64,000 nt of DNA from Diploscapter coronatus (Eukaryota > Nematoda > Chromadorea > Rhabditida > Rhabditidae), in contig OZ038423.1 of assembly GCA_964036155.1 (NCBI GenBank), forward strand, positions 71,253,249 to 71,317,248. Reading direction: 5' to 3'. Both the position numbers and the translations under genes were made by a program. Below the pieces are notes generated by a model. The model was not told the DNA's origin. It saw only the letters and a program-made list of their open reading frames with translations, and did not search any database. Shown here one piece after another: positions 23,901-36,900 of the stretch (position 1 is the stretch's first letter; the number at the start of each line of letters is the position of its first letter).

Positions 23901-26900
23901 GAGACGGGTCCTTCAGTTTCAATCACGACGATCACGAATATTCTCGCTTTCGGAATTGGGGCTACAACGCCAACTGCTGAAATACAGCTCTTCTCAATAG
24001 GGAATGCGATTGCAGTCACGGTGGACTTCATCTTTCAGGTATGAAATAATACCCGCAGCTATTTTTACTCGATAATATATATATAATTGAAAGCTGAATA
24101 TATCAACTTTTCTAGGTTTTTCAAAATTATATTTTTTCTATATACTTAAAAATGAAGAATATTTACAAGACTAATAGAGTATTGTATGATAAAAATAAGG
24201 AAAAATAAAAGAAAAGTGGTCGAAATATCATTGTGTTTTAGCTGAAATTTTAGCTCACAATATACGCCGCCCTAATGGTGGTATTGGGTCGATGGGAACT
24301 CGAAAAGGAATTCCAATATCGAAATCAGTCGAATTGGATCATATCCGAGAAAGTCACGATGAGAGATGATAGAACTAAGGACAAGAAAGCGCCGTTTATG
24401 AATAGGTGAGATTCGTTTTAAGAATTCCCTTCAGGTTAAATAAGCTCCATTGTTAAATGTAAATAATTCTTTCCTTAATATTTAGCAATTGAGCAAATAT
24501 TTCATTCTTTTATTAATCGATAAAATTTTATCAATAAAGTCTGACAAAAATATATCACGATCATGTAACATGTGCTCTATTGCTAAGCTTAAATCATTTT
24601 TCCTTGTATATTTTGTAACGGGAGCAGATTAAACATGATTTGCCTATTCATAATAATTTTTAAAATAGTCATCTTTCAGATTAATGAAATCCTACTGTAA
24701 ACTATTATCCAGTAAATTGGTATCTTCTATAGTGATGGGTTTATTAGCTGTCTATTGGTACTTCAGCATTATGGGAGCCTTAAGGATAAAGGCTGAATTA
24801 AGGCCTGAAAGACTGTTCTTAAAGGATTCACCTATTATTCAGGTATGATCTAAAAGTATATTTCCGGGGAATACGAGGTTTGAATTGAACCTTTCTAATA
24901 TTTTTATGAAGGATATTCTACTAAAAGTTGAATTATTTAGAACACCCCAGATAATAACATCGAGCTTTAATTTCGAGAAAATTTTTCAGATTTTCGACCT
25001 ACGCAAAAAGTTCATTATCCCTAATTATGAAGCATGCTGGATTTTGGTGGAAAACCCGATTGGAATTGGTTCTCAGGCTGAGCGAAATCAAATGCATCAA
25101 CTTGTAGGGATTTGTAGCGAATATATGAAATCCTTTAACTTATAAAAAAGACATGCAATTTTCTGGCCCTAAGGACTTGTCTCCGAGAAAGAATACATAA
25201 AATGCCTTATCTTTATTAAGATATATGTATACGAAACACATTTATGTTAAATTCTTAAAGAATATATATGAAGGTCCTGTTTAGATATCCTCTTTCGAAG
25301 CTTTGCCTCAAAATAACGGAAGATTTTCTACCAAATTTTGGCTGCGAGATTACGAGACCTTCCTGGAACAAATCGAAGAAGCTGAAGGAAATATGGAAGA
25401 TGAAGATCCAACTTTAAATTCATCTAGGTATTTTTCTTCGATTTTATCTTTTTATTTCAAGGCCTAATTAATATTTTCGACTTTTATTTAATTTTTTAAA
25501 AATTATTATTATATATTTTCCAATAAAAATTTTTAGATCGTCAAAACATTCGAGAAACGAACTTTACGAATTCCTACATTGGCCCGAATTTTCGTTCTGG
25601 AACGCGTTCGTGCAGTACAATAAAAGTTCTGAGGGGTAAAAACTCAATTTTGGCTAAAATTTAAGATTTGTAAAATTTTAGCGAGGGTCATTTGACAAAA
25701 TTCATCGCTACCACGGCCTTTCACGGTTCGAATTTGAATGATTGGTCGAATCGAGCTAATTTGTTGGGCGAGTGGCGGAAGGTCGTAGATCGGGTACCAT
25801 TAAATACCATTTTATCCCAGTTTAAATACCATTTTTACTTGTATCAGCTTAAAAGGATGCTAAATATCAAACAGTCGCGCTGCCCGAGGGTGACGCGGCG
25901 GAGATTTTATTCACCACATCTTATGTGCGATTTTCAACTAATTTACATAGAAAAAGTACTATTTCCTATACCACTTTAAATACCACGAGTTCTACCCATT
26001 TTCTAGCATTTTATACCAAAACTCGACCGTTTTCTACCATTTAAATTTCAGTTCCCTCACCTAAACGCTTCAATTTACCTGGAAGACGCTAAATTTCTGG
26101 ATTTGATCTCGACGATGATCCCCATCTCCGCACAATCAGCTCTGTTCACGTTCCTGTCGATGTTCGCCGTGGCGCTGCTTTTTATCTCGAATCCACCAGT
26201 CTTATTTGTCGCCACTTTCTCGATTCTAAGCACTAGCGTCGGTGAGATTCTTTTCCATTTTGATTTCTCTTCGGAAAAATCGATAATTTTTTTATGAAGA
26301 TCATCGTTTCCTTGAAGTTTAAAAGAAATTTCATTGAAAATCTTATCTTTTTAACGAAAATCAACTTTCTCTTGAAGAATTATTAAATTTTTGTGGTTTT
26401 CTCGAACTTTTCGATGAGGCTCATATTTTCAAACGTATTTAGAATATTTTAGCTATTTCTTCTAAAGTAAGAATTTATGTTTAATTAAATTTCAGGAGTG
26501 TTTGGAATGATGTCGTGGTGGGGTGCGGACTTAGACCCGATTTTCATGTCCGCGGTCATTATGAGCATAGGATTTTCGGTGGACATCCCTTCTCACATCA
26601 GCTATCATTATTATCAGACGGGTAGGTATTTCTAGAATTTTTACAAAATCACAAACTTCAAGAAAAATGATCAATTTTTCAACAGAGTCCTTAGCTTTAA
26701 AATATAAAATTTTTCAGAAGAAAGCAAATTTAAAAAGAAACTGCCAAAATTTTTAACAAAAATGAAAAATCAATAAATTTCAGGAAAGGAAACGAATAGC
26801 GTGGTTGAGCGGCTTGAAAAGACGGTCCAATGCGTCGGCTTCCCCATTATGCAAGCGTCGATATCGACAGTTCTCTGCGTGTTATCGCTGTTTTTCGTCG

Positions 26901-27245
26901 ATTTACATATGTCTAGGGTAGGAATAAATTTAATTTGAAATTTTAGATATATTTTGATCCATGAAAGGTTGATAGATCAAATAATTTAAAGGCTAGGCCA
27001 TACATTTTCGAAAAAGGATCAGAGAAAAATTATTGAGTTGAAGATATTATTTCCTAGGATAGTTAAATCCAAAAATTCAGAGGTTTAAATTTTAAAGTAT
27101 TCTTTTTTAGATTTTCGCTCAATGCATGCTCCTGGTGGTGGGTATCGGTACCATTCACGGAATGATCATAATGCCGGTCATCTTCAGTCTAATCCATTTC
27201 GCTCATTCGTCCTGGAAATCACCTAATTCCGCCATCTCTTCGTAA
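20924..27245 (+). CDS. Patched-related (PTR) sterol-sensing-domain membrane protein
   Basis: RND-superfamily protein of the nematode PTR/PTCHD group; relatives act in moulting, vesicle traffic and cholesterol/lipid handling at the apical membrane. About 18 exons join in phase from the ATG at 20924 to the stop 27243-27245 (roughly 850-900 residues). After TM1 comes the PTR signature EMSNDISDFTPFGARSRQEL and the Cys-containing lumenal block FCSGFCQLNEPVRHFY. The sterol-sensing domain follows, with LSLLPFLAIGFTIMALFSS and the GVDD motif (LAIGVDDAYLMVNAY) near 23515-23560, then SITTITNILAFGIGATTPT. The second RND half has FLSMFAVALLFI, the matching GFSVD motif (SIGFSVDIPSHISYHYYQ near 26570) and a final TM ending ...SPNSAISS. 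Both charged RND motifs are intact, so transport capacity looks preserved. Which PTR paralogue this is cannot be decided here. Introns contain TACCATTT and GATCTTCAYC motifs. Confidence 0.95.
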
Positions 27246-28343
27246 TTTATGCACTTTCTGGAATGTTTGTGACATCGTGACGTAAAATATTACGCTAGCT
27301 CGAAGAAGAAATGCGAAAATAGTGAAAAAGTTGGCATTCAGATAGCGTTTCATTTATATTTTGAGTCTGTAAAATAGTCTCGACCCATATTTATCTAATT
27401 TTCCCCGTCCTTTATCGAATTATCTGATTTTATTGAGAATGCTAAAGTTTATAGATTTGAACTCATCAATTTCCAGCCTATTTTTACATGTCATGAGATC
27501 GTAATATTTCCAGATAGCCGATTTCTGTAAATCTAGGGTAATCCAAGCTTATAGCCGGTGAAACTATCATAATTTTGCCTAAGTTTGTCCTTTTCGAATG
27601 AAATCTCAGTTTTATGCGGGTTTTGACACTAGGAGTCGGAGATTCGGTTATGTATTGTAGTCAGATGAATAAATATTAGTGGCGCGGGAAAAGCGGTCAT
27701 CGGGAGCTAGAGCATGCAGAGGAAACGCTCTGACTATGACTCTAGTCCTCATAATTGAACATACTATTTTGTCACGGGATTGCAAGAGTCTGGTTGCCTT
27801 ATTTATGCTCGAATAGCCTTTTCTTGCGCGTTGATAATATTTTTCTTTAAATTTGTCCTTGCATTTTGAATCCTATAATTCAAGTACTTTAATTGTAAGA
27901 ATCTTTAAAATTATCGACAATAAATAAAACGTCTAAATATTTTTTAATTTAGTAAACACATTTTCAGATCATTGAGAAAATACGATGCCTCGTCGACAAT
28001 GTCATATTTGACTTTAGGAAAGCGAAATAAATTTAACTTTGCTTATTGCACATTGCTAAATATTGATGATAAAATAGCTAACAGATTTTTAGAAACATGC
28101 TATCCAACGTACATTCAAACTTTTTTTTATAGAATTTTTATTTTTAATGTCGGAATTTGGACTCCAAATTCGCAATTTTTAATCTAATTTCAATTCGGTG
28201 ATGCGAGGAAAAAATTTATTATCGATAAATTTTGCTCAATAAACTAAATGCGTCGAAAAAGATACAGAATTTTGCGGTCATCAAATTGGAAAAAAATGAC
28301 GATCGAATCTTCTTAAATTTGTTTCCTCCGTTAGCACATCCGT
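27246..28343. other. Convergent intergenic region
   Basis: This lies between the PTR stop and the ShKT gene stop. An AATAAA near 27668 could serve PTR polyadenylation. A 71-codon plus-strand frame (27972-28187) follows a TTTTCAG but has no partner exon or recognisable family. I see no supported gene. Confidence 0.4.
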
Positions 28344-29607
28344 TTAGAAGCCGCAAGTAGCGCAGCAGTAAAACGATTCATTATTATTGTCAGCTTATTT
28401 TAACTCGAATTTTTCTCAAAAGCAAAGCTTATTTTATTGTATTTTTGATGTTTTATCTTAAAATAAATGTAAGAAAAGCTTATCTGTTCTCTCATGAGGT
28501 CCACGTAGTTTGGATCTGTGCAGAGGTAGGAAAGTCTGGGGCAATCCGACACTCCAGTTTTTGGATTGACTTTATCGACGCAATTAGGATTGGAAGTAGT
28601 TGGTGGTGGGCAGCGATCTGAAAAAAATCGCTTTGAATTGAGAATTTTTGCCGGCTTTTATGACTTACTGCAGGTGACGGGGCACTGAAATCCAATTATT
28701 AGACATCATTTATCAGAAGGATATTATCCCATTTTTCCAATAAATTCAAGAAAACGAGCTTTGTGCTAATATGCAGTTTCCGTTACTTTTTTTTTTTTTT
28801 TTGAACTTCAATCATAATCATTTTGAAAACTTACTCGCCTTCCATTCTTATAAACATTATCTCTTCAAAATATGGGAAATTTGTCCAAAAGACTCATTTT
28901 GAAGTGCATAATTTGTACTCTTCCAGGGATTTTTATTTTTTCCAATTTCGCAACCCATTTTACTGATAGTTTTTTCCGTGATTTTCGAAGCCACAACTTT
29001 GAAAAAATTGTTAGAAAAGAGTTACGAAAAATCCAGGAAAATATCCCAAAATAGGCTCGTAATCTTTCCTCCTAGAGTGCAAAAAAAAGAGCCAGAAGTA
29101 GTACGTGGAAAAGAAAGCGGAAAGAGAAAGAGAAATAGTGTTTGAGAGGAAAAATTACGCAGCCCTCAAAATATACTCTCAGCGTTCGAACTGCCGATCG
29201 GCAATTCACGCTGCCGATGAATGCCGGTCCGTGCCGATAGGCAGTTTGAACGTTGAGCTATTGTTCGAAAAGAGTTCAAATCGCTTTCCTCTTTTAAAAG
29301 AACGATAATCATAATAAATTATTCCTAAAGCTGTACCTGTTGGGTCATTAGGCTGAAATTTCAATGCATTATTTGTTTTAATGAACATTTAAAAGTTCTT
29401 ACGTGAAATAAGCGGGATCGTTGCAATATGATTTCCTGTTAGGACAGTCTGTGATCAAATAGTTATAATTTTGTTAAATTTCTCTTTTTTACCAGATACA
29501 CCAGTATTCGGATTAATTTGATCCTGACAAGCGGCCGAAACGAGTCCGGAATAGAAGGAAAGGAGGATGGCTGATGAGCAGACAAGGAGGACCGTTTGGG
29601 AAGTCAT
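28344..29607 (-). CDS. Secreted protein with two ShKT (SXC) domains
   Basis: Small extracellular protein, about 116 residues, with a signal peptide (VLLVCSSAILLSFYSGLVSA) and two ShK-type six-cysteine modules. ShKT proteins are common in nematode secretions and cuticle-associated proteins; the domain alone does not imply toxicity. Exons: 29607-29493, 29448-29403, 29352-29337 (16 nt), 28684-28669 (16 nt), 28617-28484, and a last exon 28367-28344 inferred from domain completion. The last intron (28483-28368) has no GT or AG ends: it runs ATAAGC to TTTTAC. It sits at the same place (just before the fourth Cys of the domain) and in the same phase 0 as the intron after the first 16-nt exon. Domain 1 has all six cysteines. 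Domain 2 gains a Cys right after its fourth and ends before a sixth. If the AT-AC intron is not used, the protein would end in 19 unrelated residues plus a stop. Confidence 0.85.
29178..29257. repeat. 80-nt imperfect hairpin in ShKT gene intron
   Basis: Arms of 26 nt (29178-29203 and 29232-29257) are reverse complements with three mismatches, separated by a 28-nt loop. Stem and loop together carry four TGCCGAT/TGCCGGT units. Size and shape fit a pre-miRNA-like or small foldback element, within the 652-nt intron between the two microexons. Confidence 0.6.
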
Positions 29608-30950
29608 TTTAGAAATTCACCTTCAACTAGAAGTAACAAGTTAATACCCATCCATTTGGTTCACACCTTTTATAGTATTTACTTGAGGACTAAAGAGGCG
29701 GCAAAGTTCTCCATTACTCCCCACATAAAAAGCTGAGCAAACTAAGCCTCAGAAAGGTCACAGAATCTGAAAATGCCATGGTTTTTTGGCAGCTAACTAA
29801 TTCGAAGCAGAAAGGTCAAATCGTCACAGAGAAGCGTTGAAAGCGGAGCAACGCCCGTTGCAATAAAATAGTTTGGCTTTTTTGTGAATTGAAGTTTGCA
29901 CAGATTGAGATAGAGGACTTGCCATAAAAAGAGGTAGTCCAAAAGTAAGGTTAGATTTTTTATATTAAGGACAAAAAGTCAATTTATTAAGTCAAGGCAC
30001 ACAAGTATTCAGCACAATTGGAAAAAAATAATTTTTGAATGTTCTCGAATCCAAAAACCTATGTACTTGAAGTTATAATAATATCAGACCTAAGGAGGAC
30101 GATCGTCAGAGACCCCTTGCGACCTACCCCCTTGTTGAGATAGGTGATAGCTTGTACGCTTTGAGTTTAGTAGAAAGCCTTTATTGATAATATCAATAAA
30201 ACCTCTAGAAGAACAACGGAGATAAATCTCAGTATTTTATATACTGTCAGGGTCATGACACGGAGGGGTGATAAGGTGTATTCTAGAAGCGCCAGGTAAG
30301 GCTTAATTGTCAAAGACAGGAATGTCATAAGCCTGTCAACTCTGGGGCTTACTTGGGGATCAATTGTTTGAGATCATAATGTAAAGATCGCATCGACTGC
30401 GATACCCCTATAATTTATTTTCGTCAGATGGAAGTGCTCCCTAGGTTTGGCCTCAAATAAACCCTACGCATACTCGACAATACCAGCGCTCCTAAGGTTC
30501 AATCCAAAATCATTAGAGTTGTTTATAGTGATCGGTTTAAATATTCTATACAGATGAGCAATAAATAAATGCATTTATTGTTGAAAAGTTTTAACTCGGC
30601 TTAATTTATGTTCTAAATCAAGTTTACTGATTCTAAATCCTAAGCAATATAGATGCTATTATACGCTCAATACGAAAATCAACCTTGTATATGTTCTTTT
30701 AGTAAATCAATATTAGATAATTTCTTTATTACCCCTATTATTGAATGTTATATTTTTTTGATGATGCAATCATAGTTCGGTTTATAAATTCGTGCTTCCT
30801 TTCTCTAGGTCCTGCAAGGTCCGTTTGACAGATTTCTGTCACCATATATCTTTTTCCTCCTTTGACCTGTTTACCTTCTATCCCTTTATCGCCTTGTCCT
30901 TCTCTCCTTCCTTCTTAGCTCGAAGGGGGCGGGTCCGAGAATTTTCATCT
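29608..30950. other. Divergent intergenic region
   Basis: About 1.3 kb between the start codons of the ShKT gene and the 30951 gene. A stretch of about 400 bp (30088-30497) is less AT-rich than its surroundings and bounded by direct CCTAAGG copies. I cannot assign it. A GGGGGCGGG box lies at about 30924-30932, just before the next start codon. Confidence 0.4.
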
Positions 30951-33900
30951 ATGCACAAATTAGGAAGGGAGCCAACTGTCAGATCGAGCGTTTTGGGCGA
31001 AGATCGCAAAATGCATCGAAACGGTGGTGGTGAAATGTACGGTCGACACGCGGGGTAAGTTTGTTCAATTTTTGTGCATTTGAAAATATTTGAAACTTCT
31101 TTTTGGACACTCATATCACCTACTCATCATTTGACAAAGGGTTGATTTAGAGGAAATTTTATTCCAAGATTTTAGACATGAGAATTATTTGTGATTAAGT
31201 CTAAAATTCGATCAATTTTACGTGATTTTTGATTGTATAATAATGCATAAGGTATTTGCTTCGTTTAAATTACGATGAATTGTACATTTTGTAAGTCTTA
31301 TTAGGTGGTCCCATCCGCAAATGGAAGCTCGAAGGCAAGAGCGGCAAGAACAACCAAAGGTAGATCTTTTGAAAGTCGCAAATTTATAGATTGATTTTAG
31401 CAAAGACCTCCTCACAGTAGAATTGTCGATCAGAATGAATACGATCACTATGAATACGCTCAACAAAGGGACGAGTACAACCGATACTACGCTTCCCATG
31501 GTAATTAACTCATGGTGTCTATAGATAATTTCCAATATAGACATGTTTCAACCAATATAGATAAGTCAATACAATAAAGGATAATGTCATTAATAGATTA
31601 ATAGGACATGTCCAAAAAATTACCTCTTTCGAAGTTTTCCTCGATTCTGAAATAGAGTTAAATGCAGCGCCAAATGAAGCTAAAGAAATTTAGACACCAC
31701 TGGATACCTCGTTGAAAACGATGAAGAACGTCGTAGCTGGCATCAGACGAACAATGCGGAACTCTACGAAAATGTCCCGCAAGCGAACGTTCGAAATGTC
31801 GCGCGGATTCAGATTTCTGCTGCGGATTCCGCGGAACGCGAAAGGGAATTGGAGAAGGAGAGGGAGAGATTGTGGAAAGAACAGCAGGAGGAGCAGATGA
31901 GAAGGAATCAGGCAAATGGTAAGAGAAGTCATGAAGATCGGCTCTACTATTGAACTATAAGATCTGAAAATTTGAACCTAATTTCTTTCTACTATGAAGT
32001 TTATGATAAATTTTCAGCTTTTACGTATATTCAAATTCTGGTGTACAAGCCAAGTTACAATAAGTTTGTAGGTTTTTGAAGCTGGTGCTAAAATTTTGGA
32101 TATAACATGAACTTCATGGTTATTTCTAGGTTATTATTTTCAGGCTACGATATTTTTATCTTCAGATAGAAACCTGAACCTGCAAAGAAGCGCGGTCGAA
32201 TCTGAACGCGATCGAAGGATCCAAATGCAAGTCCAACAGAGGGAAGCCACCAAGTCGCCTCAGAGATATGATTATAATCAGGTATCGACCAAATTATAAC
32301 ACTGAGATTACTGTAATTAAATTCGAATATCAGGATTACTATAGTTCGTATATTTAGAATCTCCGTAATGACGAAGAAATTCCCAATAAGCAGCATCAAA
32401 TGCCGAATTTCAATAGTGGTGCGAACAGTCATGGTTCTAGGTATGAAATGATTCGAGTTATCATTTTAGCTATAAAAAAATTAAGGCAAAGTATGAATTA
32501 GATTTTGAAAATGTTTTTAGATTAAATTTTAAGACTATTCGTTCGAGATAGCGTGTTAAAATTTTTGGATTATGTTTTCCAAGGATTACTTTTTCAGAGA
32601 GCAGCAGCATTTACGCTTCGAGTCTCAGCCCCAACCTTTCCATGGTGATAAGCACGATTTCATAAATGGGTTCGGGGATGTAAAATCGCAAAACGATGAA
32701 AGATCACCTGATAGAAAGCAACAGTCCAAAAAGGTTCGATTTTTAAAACTCTAGCTATATTATGATGGTATGCCTTTATTTTCTTAAAACGATATCATTT
32801 TCTAAAGATAGTATAATTTTTGCAAATTTAAATCCGCTCAGACCTAGGCAGGGCCTAAGTCAAACTTTCCGCTCGCACCCCCTTTAGCCCGATATTCCGT
32901 TAAAGTCCTGCTGCGTACCCCTGTATGCATCTCTATTCAGTAGGCAATGCCATCTTACGTAACACCTAACCTAAATTTCCTTATTCTGGCTGAAAGTCTG
33001 CCTAGGTCTTGATCCGTTTCTTATCGTTAGATATTTATTTATTCATAGATTTTTCGCGAAAATTAATTTTTAATTAAAAAAAAAAAGAGATGTTTAAATA
33101 CTTGCATTTTCAGGAGTCCTCCCAAACCACAGGCGCTATCAGAGCGATTATCAACAACCTGAAAGGGAGTAATAGCAGCTCGAATAATAATGACTCTAAT
33201 TCTGGGAAAAATGGAAAGCATGGTATTTTCAATATTTTTCTTTTGAAAACTGGACATTTTAGGGGATGATAGAAAAGAGATTCCTCGTCATAAGGTCTCT
33301 ACGAACCCTTTTCTGAGGAACAATGATAAGGTATATTTTTCGAAGCTGAACATGAAATAAAAGATCAAATTACATTGTTTTCTATCGAAATAATGAACAT
33401 ATGTATAGAATTTTCCAGAATGTGGCCAATTTACGTGATCTTCTGGAATATCTCAGAATAATCACTTTCTAGAACGTCAAAGAATAATCTTTTTTAGAGC
33501 AGTAATGAATAGTCTCTTTTTCTAGAGCGAAACGAATAAATTCTAAGTTTTTTCAGAACCCGACGAAGCTCGTCTCGGTGACTTCCGTCAAAAATGTTGC
33601 CGAGGTCGTGCAGAAGATGAACTCGGGCGATTGGCCGATTCGCATCGAGGAAGATGAGGATGGAATGAGGGAAGAAAGAGAACGAGCAAGTGAGGAGCAG
33701 AAACAGATCGAGGTTAGGCGTTGGATTAAAGGATTGTTTTTATCTTAAAAATTCCCTAAAATTGATCTTCATAAGAAAGAAAGCTGTTCATCGCTGGAAT
33801 ACTAATGCTAAATCCAATTTAGTTGATTTTTTTTGTGAAAAATGAAGATATTAGTACTTTATGGAGTTCTCTCAATCACTCTGAGAAGAAAAAGCTTGAT

Positions 33901-36900
33901 CTCCACCAAAATATCTATGCTGAATCAATAATTTGATCAATTTATAAATTAAAAAAAAAAAAAGTCGATCTTCACCAAAAATCCCAATTTAGGAGCTACT
34001 CGAGGCTCGTGAGCAGCGCCACTCCGACAAGGCTCGTCAGTGGGAGACGTTGGACCGAAAGAGGACTGAGAGACGTCAAACCGAGCTGAAGCCGAATAAC
34101 CAAAGCCCCGATGAAACCATCGTCAGATTTTTGTTTCCTAGTTTCAAAGTTATTCTAATTTTCAGAAAGAATCCCCGAAAGACGTGGAAATGATTCAACC
34201 CCCGAGAAATGAAAGAGAAAGGAGAGTTGAAAGAGGTAACTATGAAAACTATTTAAACAAGTCACAAATAACCATGCTCATGCAAAACCTGTCAGTCGCT
34301 AAATTTTAGCAAAGTGATTCTTTGAGTTTAACAATGGAACAGATTTTACATAGTTGAAGTCCTAGGAATAACTAGTAATCCGCAAATTCAGAAGGCGATA
34401 AGTTATCCGAGAAGAGTGAAGGCCATACCACGATGTCTACGGATTCAGCGTATTCAGATGATACGACGTCGCTTCGAATCTGCTTACCTTTCGATTTACA
34501 GTCTACCTTACAGAGGTACAAATACAAGTTTTAATAAAATAAAATAAATGCGTATGTATTTAGATATTTGAAGGAAGAAAGATAAGATCAAAGAATATTT
34601 CATTCTGTAAAGATGGCAGAAAATTTTAGATTGTTTGGAATATAAAATTTTTAAACATTGAATTTTCAGAAAACTCCCCGAAAACGTCAAAGAGCTTAAT
34701 GATGAGTCTGAAAAACTCCTGTTATACTTCAAAGGTCATCGAGCGGTTCTAAATTATTTAGGTAAGTTTAGAAAGTTGGATTTCCTTGAAAGTTAAAAAT
34801 TCAGGAATCGGCTTGTCTGAACCTATTTGGCACCATATAAACCAACTTCCTGATTATCCAACTGAAATTCGAATCGTTAAGGTGCTCCATTGTTTTTTTA
34901 TCATAAATATTAAAGCCCAAAATATTAAATAAAATTTTTTTTATAAAATCAAGAAAATATCTAAATTCTAAATAATATTTTTAGCCATCTCCCGCTGGAA
35001 AAACTCAAAACTCTACCCAAAATGTAAATTCTTCTGCGATACCATCCCATAGAAAATCAATTCCTGAATCGCTGCTACCGCACATAAAGATCACCCAGAA
35101 TTCACCTCCTCAGGCTCACAGGATTAGTAAGGTAACTCTATTAGAAGGATTTTTAAGAATCCATACATAGACTTATAGATGAGCAATTTTAACAGAAGAA
35201 AAGTAACGCAGTTTGATAGCTTATATCTGAATATGTGATTTAGAAAAGAAAAATTCTGTACTTTTTTATGAAATGCTTGTGGGCATTAATATATTACCAT
35301 ATTATAAAAATGCTAACTTTGATAATATTTAGCAAAATTTAGAGCGAACTGGTACAATCCCCGCCCGATCACCATCAACTGCCCCAAATTCAGCACCACC
35401 AGGTTTGCAACGAAGATCATGACCATCATATTCACCATCATCGACCCATCTAATACCATTAATCTTACCATTTATCGTTACCCCATTTTATGGGACTTGT
35501 ACCATTTGGTTGTTGGTAACTCTAACTATTTTTCACGGTTTGTGGCATGGGTATTGGCTGTGGACCTTACGCTTTCTTAGCCGGTTAGTTCTTTCACAAT
35601 TTTTAACCTGTGATTTATGAAGTGTATCGAAGTTTCTGGTGATATTTTCAATAAACGATTTTATTTATGCTAAGAAAGCGGAAGTGTCACAAGAAAGCAT
35701 ACAGCAAAACAAGAAAATGCATGCCCTTACTATTCTTTAAAGAACTATGATATCATGGCATAACTTCATCAAATTCACTGCTTCTAATGGAATAATATCA
35801 CGATGTTAGGAGGTTTCAAGATTTCCGAATTTTAGGTCGAAATTACCAAAGTTTCACACGGTGAGACGGAATTTCGCCGAGATTTCGCTCAAAATGAGGG
35901 AGAGAAGAGAACTTTTTCGGGGAACAGAATGATTCAAGCTTCACAAATCATGCAACAACAACAACATCAACAGCCTCATGGTTCACCTAGTTCTGTGCAA
36001 TCTGATGCGAGGTTAATGTCATTCTGAAAATCTTTTTCTTAAAATAGTACAAAAATAATTTTTTAAGATAGCATCAACTAAAAAACTATCTCGAATCGGT
36101 ATATCTCATTATTTAATAGTCTAACTATTTAAGCCCAAGTTAAATCAACGCTAATCTTGAATCAATATCATCTACAAAATAGACCTCTCAAAAAGACCAG
36201 CTATAATAAAAATTAAAAATTAATCAACTCTAAACTCCAGAGGCCGTTTCGTGAAACGTTCCGCGGCAGCCCTGATCGCTAAGAAGCAGGGCTGTCAGAT
36301 CTCGGTCGAATCGGATCAAATCGTCGATCCGCGGATTTCCGAAGAAATCAGGAATTATCGTCAGAGGGAGGAGGAATTGAAAAGATCCAGAGATGAAATG
36401 ATGCAGTTGGAGAAGAGAGAGACGTAAGTGACGTCATATAAAAATTATGAAGCTAAATTGAAATATTTGTGATGCCTTTAAAATTAGGCTATGACGTCAT
36501 TTTCAGAAACGGCATGAAACCCGCGCAATCTCTATCTCAATTGCACCATTTTAACGGTCATAGACAGGGTATCGAGAGATCCGCGAGCAGTCATGATCTT
36601 TATCAGCAGGTGGTTGTGACGTTTTCTCTTAAAAATATCGCCTTTTTCAATATAACACCTTTTAGGGAAACGAAGATGACTCTCCCATTGAAGAAGGATA
36701 CTTCTCCTATTGCAACAATTCGCAGATGAATGAAACTATTAGTCAATCTGGGTATGGTAGCGAGCCAAGAGGGGCGTCAAGTTAGCAAAAAACGCCTATG
36801 TTTAGAAAAATATCAAATTTAGGAAACGCAAGATTTACCGAGCATAACGTGAGGATGAGAGAGACAAGGTTGCGCCTTTTTAAAACTAAAAAAATAACGC

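Noticed and set aside
28368..28483. U12-type (minor spliceosome) reading of the AT-AC intron
   Set aside because: The donor ATAAGC lacks the ATATCC consensus and no TCCTTAAC branch motif lies before the acceptor.
30088..30500. Possible LTR-like or SINE-like block bounded by CCTAAGG repeats
   Set aside because: The bounding repeats are only 7 bp, no primer-binding site or polypurine tract is visible, and no second copy occurs in the window.
35423..35577. Short hydrophobic frames (for example a GLVPFGCW / GMGIGCGPYAFLAG pairing) in an intron of the 30951 gene
   Set aside because: Joining the two pieces would need a 22-nt intron without an AG end, and the 48-codon ATG frame across the same DNA has no recognisable features.
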